Shown in pieces: positions 35,927 through 45,659 of a stretch of 64,000 nucleotides of DNA. The stretch's first letter is position 1. Each line of letters starts with the position of its first letter. The translations under genes were made by a program, and so were the position numbers. Source of the DNA: Natrinema gelatinilyticum (GTDB lineage Archaea; Halobacteriota; Halobacteria; Halobacteriales; Natrialbaceae); the NCBI RefSeq assembly GCF_024266705.1, contig NZ_CP100756.1, positions 3,534,001-3,598,000 on the forward strand. The letters are read 5' to 3'. The notes below the pieces were generated by a model. The model was not told the origin of the DNA. It searched no databases and saw only the letters and a program-made list of their open reading frames with translations.

Positions 35927-37408
35927 ATGAGTATCCAGAAACTCGAGCCAGCGGCAGACTGGAGTGCGATGTATATCGACGGCGAGTGGTGCGACGCCGC
36001 GAGCGGCGAAACGATCCCGGTCGAAAATCCGGCGACACGGGACGTGTTTGCGAACGTCCCGGCGGGGACAGAAGCGAACGTCGATGCGGCCTACGAGGCA
36101 GCAAACGCAGCACAACCCGCGTGGGAGGAGATACCGCGTGAAGAACGCGACCAGTACGTCGAGAACCTGCTAGACGAACTGAACGCCCAATTCGAGGAAA
36201 TCGCGGGGCTGCTCGCGACCGAAGCCGGCACACCGTCGTTCCGCGCGCTAGCCGAATTCGCCACCGCGACCGGCGACGTGGAGATGGCACTCGAACTCGA
36301 TACGCCCGAGGAGGAGGTCCGACCTTCGCCGTCGATCGATGGGAAGGACAATCACATCGTCTACGAACCGGTTGGCGTCGTCGGGGTCATCTCGCCGTGG
36401 AACTTCCCGCTTCACCTCTCGCTGCGCGCCGTGGCGCCCGCGATTGCGCTCGGCAACACGGTCGTCTTGAAGCCGGCGACGGACACACCGATTACGGGCG
36501 GATTACTCATCGCGAAGCTCTGTGAGGCCGCGGGCATTCCCGACGGCGTCGTCAACGTCGTCACCGGCCGCGGCTCCGATATCGGCGATCGGTTCACCGG
36601 CCATCCGATCCCGCGGGTCATCTCCTTTACCGGATCTACCGCCGTCGGCACCGACGTCGCCGCAAACGCCGGTGAGAGCCTTGCGCTCCCCGCACTCGAG
36701 TTGGGCGGCAACGCACCGTTCGTCGTCACAGACGATGCGGATCTCGAAGTGGCGGCTCGAGCGGGCGCGTTCGGCTCCTTTTTCCATCAGGGACAGGTGT
36801 GCATCTCGATCAACCGCCACCTGGTCCACGAGTCGGTGTACGACGAGTACGTCGAGATGCTCGTCGACCACGCCGAGTCGCTCGTCATCGGCGATCCATC
36901 CGAGGACGAAAACGTCACGTTCGGGCCGGTCCAGAACGAGACCCAGCGCGACGATCTCGTCGCAGTTATCGAGGAGTCGATCGACGCTGGTGCGACCCTC
37001 GAGACGGGCGGCGAAGCCGATGGTCTGTTCGTCGAGCCGACGATCCTGTCCGACTGTACGAACGACATGCCGACGGCGTGTAACGAACACTTCGGTCCGG
37101 TCGCACCGGTCGTCCCATTCTCGGACGACGAGGAGGCGATCGAACTGGCCAACGACACCGAGTACGGCCTCTCGGCGTCGGTTTTCTGCGAGGATGCAGC
37201 GCGCGCCCGCGACCTCGCCGATCGGATCGATGCCGGGATGGTTCACATCAACGACCAGCCGATAAACGAGGACCACAACGCGCCGTTCGGCGGCGTCAAG
37301 CAGTCCGGACTCGGCCGGTACCATGCCGAGTGGATCGTCGGCGAACTCACAGAGCCCAAATGGATCTCTGTCCAGAACGAGGAGCGCGATTACTTCGTCT
37401 TCGAGTAA
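35927..37408 (+). CDS. Aldehyde dehydrogenase (NAD(P)+)
   Basis: 493 residues, full length. Family motifs: ISPWNFPLHLSLRAVAPA, the glutamate in LELGGNAPF, and the catalytic cysteine in FFHQGQVCISINR; the C-terminus has NDQPINEDHNAPFGGVKQSG. It oxidises an aldehyde to the acid; the sequence resembles benzaldehyde or vanillin/salicylaldehyde-type dehydrogenases, but substrate is not certain. TATA box about 30 bp upstream predicts a leaderless transcript. Divergent from gcvT. Confidence 0.92.
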   Translation: MSIQKLEPAADWSAMYIDGEWCDAASGETIPVENPATRDVFANVPAGTEANVDAAYEAANAAQPAWEEIPREERDQYVENLLDELNAQFEEIAGLLATEAGTPSFRALAEFATATGDVEMALELDTPEEEVRPSPSIDGKDNHIVYEPVGVVGVISPWNFPLHLSLRAVAPAIALGNTVVLKPATDTPITGGLLIAKLCEAAGIPDGVVNVVTGRGSDIGDRFTGHPIPRVISFTGSTAVGTDVAANAGESLALPALELGGNAPFVVTDDADLEVAARAGAFGSFFHQGQVCISINRHLVHESVYDEYVEMLVDHAESLVIGDPSEDENVTFGPVQNETQRDDLVAVIEESIDAGATLETGGEADGLFVEPTILSDCTNDMPTACNEHFGPVAPVVPFSDDEEAIELANDTEYGLSASVFCEDAARARDLADRIDAGMVHINDQPINEDHNAPFGGVKQSGLGRYHAEWIVGELTEPKWISVQNEERDYFVFE

Positions 37409-37541
37409 GAGACGACGTGACGCGGTGGGGTGATTCGACGTGAACGTCAGATGTCCCGCGTGCGTCGGTCCGGCGCTGTGACCGCTACGTTCGACGGGTA
37501 CCGGTCTCCGTTTTCGACGGTTCGATTCGCGCCTGTCCTGG

Positions 37542-39248
37542 TTATCGGCCTCGTTCCTCGAGTCGGAGCGAGTACTGTCCCGCACCCCATTCTGCGTGTA
37601 CTTGCAGTCCCAATACCTCGTCACCGTCGAGTGTGAGGGCAATCGACTCTCTCGAGGCCGAATTGGTCGAGGACCGGTCGTGGTCCCACCTGCTTGGCGA
37701 CCGGCCGTCAGTCGTCACGTAGAGTTCGAAGTCGCCGTTGGCCGGCCCCTCGAGCGCGACTGTCGCGGAACAGGGATCGGCCGTGTGCAGCCGGTAGGTG
37801 TACCGATCGCTCTGGCCTTGCCAGGTATTGCCGTCGAGCGACCCGTCGGCGCTCGCTGTAACGGTTTCGTTGCCACACTGGCCGGTCGTGTTCCCCTCGT
37901 TCTGGTCGCTGTCTCCGTCCTGATTCCCACCATCTTGGTCGCTGTCTCCGTCCTGATCCCCACCATCTTCTTGGCTAGAAACATCGTCTTCCCCGGTGTC
38001 CCCGGACGGAGTGGTCCCGACCGCTGCGGCGGCGTCGACGCGGCCGCTCCCCTGTTCCGTTTCATCGAGTCCAATGTCGACGGCCGTTTCGAGAAGATGT
38101 TGTCGGAGTTCCGTCCGCGACAGATTGGGGTGAGCCGAGAGCGTGAGTCCGGCGACACCGGAAACCACCGCTGCTGCCATCGACGTTCCGGATAGCCGAG
38201 CGTAGTCGCCACCGTTTACGGCCGAGAAAACCTGACTGCCGGGGGCGGCGATGTCTATCTCCGGTCCGGTGTTGGAAAACGAAGCGAGCGAGTCGTCGGA
38301 TTCCAGTGCCGAGACTCCGACGACGCTCTCCTCAGAGGCGGGTGAGAAAACGCGGTTGACACCCTGGTTACCGGCTGCGGCGACGAGCAAGATGCCGCGG
38401 TCGGCCGCGTATTGACAGGCTGAACGGAGCGTCTCGAAGGAGCCCTGGACGCCCAGCGAGAGGTTTATTACGTCCGCACCGGCGTCGGCAGACCACTGAA
38501 TCGCATCAGCGACGTCAGAGAGCGCCCCCTCTCCCGTCTGATTGAGCGCGCGGACGGAGAGCAACGAGCAATCGCTGATACCTGCGTGGCCGGTTCCGTC
38601 GTTCGTCCCGCCGGTCGCGATGCCTGCAACGTGCGTCCCGTGGAATTCGTCTCGGTCGGGATACGGATCACTGTCGTTGTCTACGAAGTCTCGACCGATG
38701 CGCTCGTCGACGACGCTTTCGAGTGCGGGATGGTCGTGTTGGATCCCTTGGTCGACGACGGCGATGACGACGTCCTCGCTTCCGCGGGTCGTCTCCCAGG
38801 CCTGCTCACAGTTGACCTGTCGCGGGGCGCGCTGGTTCTCGTACTGGGGATCGTTCGGCTCGAGGAGCGACTGGACGGTGACGTTCGATTCCGCGTACTC
38901 GACGGCCGGCGAACGCCTGATGGACTCGAAGATCCGCTCGCGACTGCGTTGGGACGCGTCCGGCGGGATGGAAACTGTTGCGTACTGGATCGTCTCGTTT
39001 GCGTGTGCGACCTCGCATCCGTCGGGTGAGAAGGTGTGCGCCTCGCGTACAACGTCCGAGACAGACGATGAGAGGCCGACGATAATCTCGTCCGTCTTCG
39101 GGCCAGGTTCGCGACCAGGGGTCGCGCTCGCGACGCCGCTCGAACCGATCAGTCCACCGATGGCAATCGATCCAGCACTGGAAAGGATCGATCGGCGGTT
39201 GTACGTCCGATCGTCCCCGGTTCGATCGGATGGATCGTCCTGTGTCAT
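37542..39248 (-). CDS. Subtilisin-like serine protease with pre-peptidase C-terminal domain
   Basis: 568 residues. A Tat motif (NRRSILSS, about 18-25), an I9-type propeptide (to about residue 125), and an S8 catalytic domain with Asp166 (VVDQGIQHDHP), His203 (HGTHVAGIA), oxyanion Asn294 and Ser356 (SGTSMAAAV). A linker of repeated D-Q-D-G-D-S-D-Q and G-G-N-Q-D-G leads to a C-terminal pre-peptidase-like beta domain. It is a halolysin-type secreted protease. A close paralog lies just upstream on the same strand. Confidence 0.95.
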   Translation of the reverse strand: MTQDDPSDRTGDDRTYNRRSILSSAGSIAIGGLIGSSGVASATPGREPGPKTDEIIVGLSSSVSDVVREAHTFSPDGCEVAHANETIQYATVSIPPDASQRSRERIFESIRRSPAVEYAESNVTVQSLLEPNDPQYENQRAPRQVNCEQAWETTRGSEDVVIAVVDQGIQHDHPALESVVDERIGRDFVDNDSDPYPDRDEFHGTHVAGIATGGTNDGTGHAGISDCSLLSVRALNQTGEGALSDVADAIQWSADAGADVINLSLGVQGSFETLRSACQYAADRGILLVAAAGNQGVNRVFSPASEESVVGVSALESDDSLASFSNTGPEIDIAAPGSQVFSAVNGGDYARLSGTSMAAAVVSGVAGLTLSAHPNLSRTELRQHLLETAVDIGLDETEQGSGRVDAAAAVGTTPSGDTGEDDVSSQEDGGDQDGDSDQDGGNQDGDSDQNEGNTTGQCGNETVTASADGSLDGNTWQGQSDRYTYRLHTADPCSATVALEGPANGDFELYVTTDGRSPSRWDHDRSSTNSASRESIALTLDGDEVLGLQVHAEWGAGQYSLRLEERGR

Positions 39249-39510
39249 GGGATGACATTCATCTTCGCCTGAAATTAGTAAAAGTTTGTTAAACTAACAA
39301 TTGTTTACTGCGAAATTTAAGATATCTATCGTGTCCGACTGTTTATAACTCTAAAAATAGTGTGTGGATATGCGAAGCCGCTCTGTTACCCTACTGTCAG
39401 GGACTCGAGAAACCGGCACGGAGTTTGCACGGAACGAATCAGATTTGCGGTCTCCCTCCCGGAGATGGTACTGCGAAAAGACGAAATCGATGACGTGTGA
39501 AACGACCGGT

Positions 39511-41175
39511 CTATCGGCCACGTTCCTCGACGGAGAGCGTATAGGTGCCGCTCCCCTGGTACCTCCTGACGAGGATACCGAGCGTTTCGTTGCCGGTGAG
39601 ATCCACCGGGATTTCTTCGGTAGCGGACTGACTCACCGACCGTTCGTCGTAGTTCACCGTCGTTGGCGTCCGTCCGTCGAGAGTCAGGTAGAGGTCGAAA
39701 TCAGCACCATCAGGGCCCTCGAGGGAGACGATAGCGCGACAGGGGTCCGTCGTCTCGAGTTGGTACGTGAAGGTATCGTTCGAATCGCCCCACCAACCGC
39801 CGCTGAATTCCCCGTCGACACTCGCGCTCGTGACCTCGTCCCCACACCTACCGGGATCGGGGTCCGGGGAGCTACCGGGTTCCGTGGTGACGGCGTTTCC
39901 AGCGTCGACGCGACCGCTTCCCTGCTCGACGTCCGACAGTCCGGCATCGACGGCTGTCCGGGTCAGATGGTCGCGCAGTTCCTCGGACGAGAGGGACGGC
40001 CACGCCGACAGAGTGAGTCCGGCCACGCCGGCGACCACCGGTGACGCCATCGATGTTCCGGAGTAGCTATCGTAGCGATCCCAGGGGACGCTCGAGAGGA
40101 CGTTTGTCCCGGGGGCCGCGAGTTCGATCTCCGGCCCGATGTTCGAGAAGTCCGACAGGTGCTCACTCTCGTCGAGCGAGGAGACGGCTACCACGCTATC
40201 GTAGGCTGCGGGGTAGGAAACGCTGCCACCGTAATCGTTGCCGGCGGCCGCGACGAGCAAGGAGCCGTTCGAGTACGCGTACTGACAGGCCTCGGCCAGC
40301 AGGTCGGTGGGCGTACCGCCGCCGAGTGAGAGGTTGATAACGTCGGCCCCCTGGTCGGCCGACCACTGTATCGCGTCCGCGATGTCAGAGAGCGAACCGC
40401 CGCCGGACCCGCTTAGAGCCCGGGCTGACAGCAGGGTGCAGTTCGATATCCCGGCGTGTCCCGTCCCGTTGTCGGTCCCACCCGCAGCGATGCCGCCAAC
40501 GTGCGTGCCGTGGCTTTCGCTCGCGCTCATTGGATAGGGATCGCCGTCATCGTCGACGAAGTCGGACCCGCCGTTCGAGACGTCGTCCGAGACGGCCCCC
40601 TCAAGATCCGGGTGGTCGTACTGGATGCCCTGGTCGACGACCGAAATCGTGACGCTCGGATCGCCGAGCGTCTTCTCCCAGGCCGTCTCACAGTTGACCT
40701 GCTGCGGTGCATACTGGCTCCCATAGCGCGGGTCGTCCGGCGTGTAAAGCGGCGCTGCGTCGTCGCCGTCACCCTCCGAATCGGAGGCAGTCGCGTTCGA
40801 GTCCAGCGGAGTCATCTCGAGCGTCCGATAGGTAACATTATTCTCTGTGTATCGAACCGTGTCTGCACCGAGAAGGTCCTCTCTGACGGTTTCTTTCGTC
40901 GGTCTGCCATCCTCGTCGGAAACGCTTACGGCGGCGTAGCTAAGCGTTTCGTTCGTGTGAACGACTTCCGCGTTGGCCGGAAGTCTGGACGATAGCTCCG
41001 CTTCGATGTCCGAACTGTCGGAATCGACCCCGACGATTAGTTCCGAGTTTTTCGGACCAGGGTCCCGCCCCGGCGCTGCGGACGTGACACCACTGATCCC
41101 GATGAGTACACCGGCCGTTCCGAGTGATTCGAGGATCGATCGTCGATCAAATTTGAAGTTATTACCATCAGCCAT
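39511..41175 (-). CDS. Subtilisin-like serine protease, paralog
   Basis: 554 residues from the ATG at 41175; an ATG at 41202 adds nine. Tat motif [10 protein letters not shown]9-type propeptide, then Asp181 ([13 protein letters not shown]), His222 (HGTHVGGIA) and Ser375 ([10 protein letters not shown]). The linker is short, and the C-terminal domain matches its neighbour ([41 protein letters not shown] end). It carries an acidic insert DSEGDGDD near residue 135. A likely gene duplication of the adjacent protease. Confidence 0.95.
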   Translation of the reverse strand: MADGNNFKFDRRSILESLGTAGVLIGISGVTSAAPGRDPGPKNSELIVGVDSDSSDIEAELSSRLPANAEVVHTNETLSYAAVSVSDEDGRPTKETVREDLLGADTVRYTENNVTYRTLEMTPLDSNATASDSEGDGDDAAPLYTPDDPRYGSQYAPQQVNCETAWEKTLGDPSVTISVVDQGIQYDHPDLEGAVSDDVSNGGSDFVDDDGDPYPMSASESHGTHVGGIAAGGTDNGTGHAGISNCTLLSARALSGSGGGSLSDIADAIQWSADQGADVINLSLGGGTPTDLLAEACQYAYSNGSLLVAAAGNDYGGSVSYPAAYDSVVAVSSLDESEHLSDFSNIGPEIELAAPGTNVLSSVPWDRYDSYSGTSMASPVVAGVAGLTLSAWPSLSSEELRDHLTRTAVDAGLSDVEQGSGRVDAGNAVTTEPGSSPDPDPGRCGDEVTSASVDGEFSGGWWGDSNDTFTYQLETTDPCRAIVSLEGPDGADFDLYLTLDGRTPTTVNYDERSVSQSATEEIPVDLTGNETLGILVRRYQGSGTYTLSVEERGR

Positions 41176-41518
41176 TTCCAAAACGAAACGCAACGTACTC
41201 ATATTAATAAGTTCCTATATGAACTCAAATGTAATTTGGTATGACAGGGAATTTAAAATGTCTCGGTGCGCGGCGTCACGGAGCGGATGCACGCCGTGAT
41301 CACCGCACTGATCTGGTCACTCGGAGCCAAGACACGACTCGACGGCTCTCACCGGTTTCGTCGGCTCGAAGAGTCGTTCGAGTCGAGACTTCTGGCACGC
41401 ACGGGCGAACGGAAGAAGGTGTGTCCGTCCTCGTTACCTGGGGGTTCGACGGCGTCGTCGTCACATCGTCGATTCGGTACACCTATTTTCGGGCACGGGA
41501 AAGGGCGGACGACTGACC
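41176..41518. other. Intergenic region, promoter side of protease paralog
   Basis: 340 bp. The left end is AT-rich with TATA-like sequences for the minus-strand protease; no gene seen. Confidence 0.5.
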
Positions 41519-42007
41519 ATGTTCGACCGCGTTCGTGCCCGTCTCGCGTCCGACACTGCGTCCGAGCCAGCAGTCGGACTGTTCGTCGACGGACCGAACG
41601 TGTTTCGAGAGGAGTTCGACGTCGACCTCGACGACCTTCGCAAGGCCGCCCGGGGCCTCGGTCGAGTCGGCGTCATTCGCCTGTACCTCGACGAACACGC
41701 GACGCCGGGGCTCATTCAGGCAGCCGAAGCGCGGGGCTTCGAAGTGATCGTCACCAGCGGCGACGTCGACGTCAAACTCGCCGTCGACGCGACCGCACTC
41801 GTGGCCGATGGCACGATCGACCGCCTCGCGATCGCCTCGCGGGATACGGATTTCAAACCCGTCCTCGAGTACGCCGGGACCGTCGGCGTCGCAACGGTCG
41901 CGGTCGCACCGGGACGGTACGGCCGCTCGGACGCACTGCGAAACGCGGCCGACGACGCCATCACGCTCGTGCCGACGACCGGTGACGACGCTGCCGACGA
42001 AACCTAG
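41519..42007 (+). CDS. NYN/LabA-like PIN-fold protein
   Basis: 162 residues. The NYN domain starts with GLFVDGPNVFRE (first catalytic Asp), continues with VTSGDVDVKLAVDATALVADG and IASRDTDFKPVLEYA with the other acidic residues. NYN proteins are predicted RNases related to PIN domains and found across archaea (TIGR00288 family). It overlaps by a few bases the end of the TRAM gene on the other strand (42004-42007). Confidence 0.88.
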   Translation: MFDRVRARLASDTASEPAVGLFVDGPNVFREEFDVDLDDLRKAARGLGRVGVIRLYLDEHATPGLIQAAEARGFEVIVTSGDVDVKLAVDATALVADGTIDRLAIASRDTDFKPVLEYAGTVGVATVAVAPGRYGRSDALRNAADDAITLVPTTGDDAADET

Positions 42008-42276
42008 CCGCTGTAGGAACTCTGGCCAACGATTTCGAGGAGTTCGCCGCGACCGGTGGCGGTCGCCTCGTCGAACTCCGTCACGCGAACTCGTACCTGT
42101 TTCTCGACAGTTTCCGGACCGGCGCCGTCGACGATCAGTTCCGTATCACCGACGAACGCCCGACCGCTAGTGCCGTTCGTTTCCGCGACGAAGACGTCGA
42201 CCTCGGCACCTACCTCGAGCGTTGGCCGGTTCGCTCGGAACCGCCAGCCCCTGAAATATTTGCGCAGAACGCTCAT
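42004..42276 (-). CDS. Small TRAM-like domain protein
   Basis: 90 residues from the ATG at 42276. EVGAEVDVFVAETNGTSGRAFVGDTELIV and VRVRVTEFDEATATGRGELLEIV resemble a TRAM beta-barrel, a nucleic-acid binding fold; small TRAM proteins act as RNA chaperones in archaea. It overlaps the upstream NhaC gene by four bases (ATGA), so it is co-translated with an ion antiporter, which is unexpected. The domain call is from pattern, not alignment. Confidence 0.72.
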   Translation of the reverse strand: MSVLRKYFRGWRFRANRPTLEVGAEVDVFVAETNGTSGRAFVGDTELIVDGAGPETVEKQVRVRVTEFDEATATGRGELLEIVGQSSYSG

Positions 42277-43844
42277 ATGCGAGCCACCTCCTCGCTCTCT
42301 CTGTCGATCACGTACTCCCGACCGAAGCCCGTCAGTGCCGCGAGAACGAACACGGCCACGAGAAGCCAGCCCTGGAAGACGAACGGGACGACATCGATTG
42401 GCGTGACGACCATCGACTGATCGAACCAGTCGTACGCTCCGGGAAGATTCTGCATCGCGGTGTATCCGGCAAGGACGCCGCCGGACCACGGGAAGATATA
42501 GCCCAGCGCAGCGGTCTGACCGTCGAGAATGTTCGCTCGACGATACCCGTTGAGATTGAACCGCTCACCGATTTTCGAGATGTAGGGGCCGATCGCGACC
42601 TCGGCGGCCGTGTTGATGGTGATGATCGCGTTGATCAGCGCCGTCGAGGCGACCATGGTGAGTTCTGCGTTGCGGACGCTCGTCGCCAGATTTTCGATCG
42701 ACCACTCGAGTAGCACCTCGAATGCGCCGCCGCGGATCATGATCTGGGCGGCACCGATGATCAACAGGACGAGAATCGACAGTTCGAGAAATCCTTCGAC
42801 GCCGGTCATGAGGCTCCCGGTGACGCCTACTGCGCCAGGGTCTTCGACGACGGTCAGTATCGGCAACCCAGCGAGCGGTTCGGCCAGCGGCGCGTCGGGC
42901 GGCGCGTTGAACATGAGCATGTCGCCGATTCCTGCGAGGCCGAATGCAAGGTTGAAAATCACGGCGAGGACGATTCCCCACGAAATCGCCTCCACGATGT
43001 GACGACCCACGACCGCTGCACTGATCACGGCAAGCATCGAAACGACGTGGATGAGACCGATTGCCTCGCTGCCTTCGAGGAAAATCTCCTGGGCTTGTGC
43101 ACCGATCTCGAGGCCTGTCATCGCCCCGCCGGCGACGACGTAGCCGACGAAGGCGACGACGGCGGCGATGATCACGTACTTGAATCGCGAAGCGACGACG
43201 CCGCCGATATCGGCATCCTGTGTGACGGCGCTGACGATCGTCGTATCGCTGACGGGAGCGAGATTGTCCCCGAAAATCGCTCCGGAGAGGATCGCACCGA
43301 ACAGCAAGACGGGGTTTGCACCGAGTAATACGCCCGCCGGAAAGAACAACCCGACGAATGCGACGCTCGCGCCGTACCCCGTCCCGATCCCGGTCGTGAA
43401 GATGGCCGCAAGGACGAACGTTACCGCCGGAAATAACGTCGCGCCGACACCCGCCGTGTCGGCCAGCCAGACCAGACCGCCGACGAAACCGCCGTCCTGT
43501 AACAACTGCGCGAACATCCCGGCCCAGATCCACGCCACGATCGCCGTCACTGCGACAGGTTGGGTCATTCCCTCGAAAATCGTGTTTGCGTACAGTTGCC
43601 AGTTGCCGCGAACGAGGAACATGCCGAGAATCAGTCCGATCAGGATCCCCACGATGAGCCCGCCCGTATCGCCGATCCGCCAGAGGGCCGTCTGAACGAT
43701 CGCCCAGACGATGAAGAATGCGATCGGAAACGCGCTCATCCCGCGACCGCCATAGAACTCGACTCTCGGCTCGATTCCGCTATCGGGTTGCGCAAACCGA
43801 TCGGCTGGTCCGTCGTCGTCCGATCCGTCTCCGATTCCATTCAT
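42273..43844 (-). CDS. NhaC-family Na+/H+ antiporter
   Basis: 523 residues, about 12 membrane helices. The NhaC signature region is clear: ILSGAIFGDNLAPVSDTTIVSA, plus FTTGIGTGYGASVAF, INTAAEVAIGPYI and YIFPWSGGVLAGYTA. A 35-residue hydrophilic N-terminus precedes the first helix. It exchanges Na+ for H+ at the membrane, important for halophiles. First gene of a two-gene unit with the TRAM-like protein. Confidence 0.93.
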   Translation of the reverse strand: MNGIGDGSDDDGPADRFAQPDSGIEPRVEFYGGRGMSAFPIAFFIVWAIVQTALWRIGDTGGLIVGILIGLILGMFLVRGNWQLYANTIFEGMTQPVAVTAIVAWIWAGMFAQLLQDGGFVGGLVWLADTAGVGATLFPAVTFVLAAIFTTGIGTGYGASVAFVGLFFPAGVLLGANPVLLFGAILSGAIFGDNLAPVSDTTIVSAVTQDADIGGVVASRFKYVIIAAVVAFVGYVVAGGAMTGLEIGAQAQEIFLEGSEAIGLIHVVSMLAVISAAVVGRHIVEAISWGIVLAVIFNLAFGLAGIGDMLMFNAPPDAPLAEPLAGLPILTVVEDPGAVGVTGSLMTGVEGFLELSILVLLIIGAAQIMIRGGAFEVLLEWSIENLATSVRNAELTMVASTALINAIITINTAAEVAIGPYISKIGERFNLNGYRRANILDGQTAALGYIFPWSGGVLAGYTAMQNLPGAYDWFDQSMVVTPIDVVPFVFQGWLLVAVFVLAALTGFGREYVIDRESEEVARI

Positions 43845-43988
43845 GCTGAATCACTCATGCAGTGACACGTCACTACCAATTACACCCGCCATGAAAACTA
43901 TTGTCCAGAGAACCGTACAGGTCTGTCTGTCAGCCGATGGCGTTCGGAAACCAGTGACTTTTCGAGTTTCGCTCGCCAGATACCAAGT

Positions 43989-44840
43989 ATGATCGACGGG
44001 ATGCCGGTACTGGACGATCACCTCCACCTCGATCCGGACGCACATCGCGGGATCGACGCTGTCAAAGACTTCGACAGCCTCGGGGGCACCCACCTGCTCG
44101 TGGTGAACAAGCCCTCGTGGCACCTCGGCGTCGAGGCCGAGACCGGGGACGATTTCCGCCCCGTCTTCGACCGCACTATCGAAATCGTCGACGACGCTTC
44201 GAGCGAACTCGAGGGGCAAGCCTGGCCCGTTCTCGGGGTTCATCCAGGGCTGATCTCGCGGCTGGTCGACGACCGCGGTCTGTCACCGACCGCAGCTCGA
44301 GACCTCATGCAGGCCGGTATCGACGTCGCTGCTGAATACGTCGAGGCGGGAGACGCGCTGGCGCTGAAATCCGGGCGGCCGCACTACGAGGTCGACGACG
44401 ACGTCTGGAACGCCTCGAACGACGTCATGCGCCGGGCGTTCGAACACGGTAGCACCCTGGGGTGTGCCGTCCAGTTGCACACGGAAGCCAGCGAGGACCT
44501 GACCACGGTCGCCGGCTGGGCCGAAGACGTCGGCTTGCCCGCCCACCGGGTCGTCAAACACTACGCCGGCGGCCGGCTCGAAGGGCCGACGCCGAGCGTA
44601 ATGAGCGAGAAGGACCGACTCGAGATCGCTGCGTCCCGCGGCGATCCATTCCTGATGGAGACCGACTACATCGACGACCCCGATAGACCTGGGGCAGTCC
44701 TCGGTCCCAAAACGGTTCCCCGTCGGGTCCGGTGGTTACTCGAGAACGGACACGACGACGCCGTCAGAAACGCAAACGTCGAAACGCCGAAGCAAGTTTA
44801 CGGAATCGACACGGTCGCGACCCTCGAGTCGAACGAGTGA
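43989..44840 (+). CDS. TatD-related metal-dependent hydrolase
   Basis: 283 residues. Metal-ligand segments of the TatD amidohydrolase family: VLDDHLHLDPDAHRG near the start (HxH), GVHPG, VQLHTEASEDLTT with a His, VVKHYAGGRLEGPTP, and METDYIDDPDRPG with the last Asp. The archaeal subfamily is uncharacterised; relatives are DNases or lactonases. An 81-bp palindromic element starts on the last base of its stop codon. Confidence 0.85.
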   Translation: MIDGMPVLDDHLHLDPDAHRGIDAVKDFDSLGGTHLLVVNKPSWHLGVEAETGDDFRPVFDRTIEIVDDASSELEGQAWPVLGVHPGLISRLVDDRGLSPTAARDLMQAGIDVAAEYVEAGDALALKSGRPHYEVDDDVWNASNDVMRRAFEHGSTLGCAVQLHTEASEDLTTVAGWAEDVGLPAHRVVKHYAGGRLEGPTPSVMSEKDRLEIAASRGDPFLMETDYIDDPDRPGAVLGPKTVPRRVRWLLENGHDDAVRNANVETPKQVYGIDTVATLESNE

Positions 44841-44920
44841 TACGGACTACTGTACGTCATTACCGGTGCACCCGCAGGACGGTCGCGGTTGCACCGGGAC
44901 ATCGGTACAGCAGACCGTAT
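44840..44920. repeat. 81-bp palindromic element, copy B
   Basis: Same length and identical 36-base core as copy A (23168-23248), again starting on the last base of a TGA stop. The outer arms are those of copy A in reversed order and orientation (left arm here equals the complement of A's right arm). Confidence 0.85.
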
Positions 44921-45079
44921 GAGTCGCGACTCGAGTCGAAGGGGTACTCCGCTTCGGTCACGCAACCGTGCGGCAGTCGGCGAATCGCCGTAAATCCGGT
45001 TCGACAACGCTTCGTGAACATTCATCGGAACGGGCTGTTGTAGAGAAAGGCATTTCAAGCGGCCGGTGTAGGTGTCTGT

Positions 45080-45658
45080 ATGAGCAATTCCCCGACCGAG
45101 TTCTACTCGGAGGAACGCTGGCAAAACTGGATCGATCGCATCAAAGACGAAGAGATCGATCCAGAGGACGAATCTTCGGCTCGGCTCCTGCTCAATCTGC
45201 AGGACGACACGGCGATCGCGATCGCGAAGATTGTCGCCGCCTACGACGACGGGGAACTCGACCAGGAGGCCGCCCTGGAGGAGGTCAACGACGTCCGCAC
45301 GATCGTTCTCAGCGAAGTCGACATCGAGAACGAAGAGAAATTGATTCTCGTCGACGGCGTCCAGACGAGTCTAGTCTGTGTCTTTTTTGCGGCCGAAGAG
45401 TACATCGCCAACGGTCCGGCCGAAGACGGCAGCGTCGCCGATTATCTCGGCGCTGCGGCGGACGTCGAAGCCGAAGGTGATCTCGACGCTGCGCTCGGGT
45501 ATGCGGCCCAGGCCGGGACGCTCATCATCGACGACGAGGAACTCGACATGACCGTCGCTGAGAACCTCGAGTACGGGCTGGTGACCGAATGGATCAACGG
45601 ACTCGACAGCCTCCAGAGTGCGATGAGTGATCCGGAAGTCGTCGAGGAAGACGAATAG
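45080..45658 (+). CDS. DUF2150 family protein
   Basis: 192 residues. The opening (FYSEERWQNWIDRIKDEEI), LLLNLQDDTAIAIAKIVAAYD and the acidic C-terminus match the haloarchaeal DUF2150 family. Function unknown; the protein is soluble and helical. A degenerate gene fragment begins right after its stop. Confidence 0.88.
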   Translation: MSNSPTEFYSEERWQNWIDRIKDEEIDPEDESSARLLLNLQDDTAIAIAKIVAAYDDGELDQEAALEEVNDVRTIVLSEVDIENEEKLILVDGVQTSLVCVFFAAEEYIANGPAEDGSVADYLGAAADVEAEGDLDAALGYAAQAGTLIIDDEELDMTVAENLEYGLVTEWINGLDSLQSAMSDPEVVEEDE

Positions 45659-45659
45659 G

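Noticed and set aside
39364..40044. 226-codon plus-strand frame over the second protease
   Set aside because: Antisense to the clearly coding protease; no family signals.
41266..41985. 239-codon plus-strand frame over the NYN gene
   Set aside because: Arg-rich shadow in another frame of the NYN gene.
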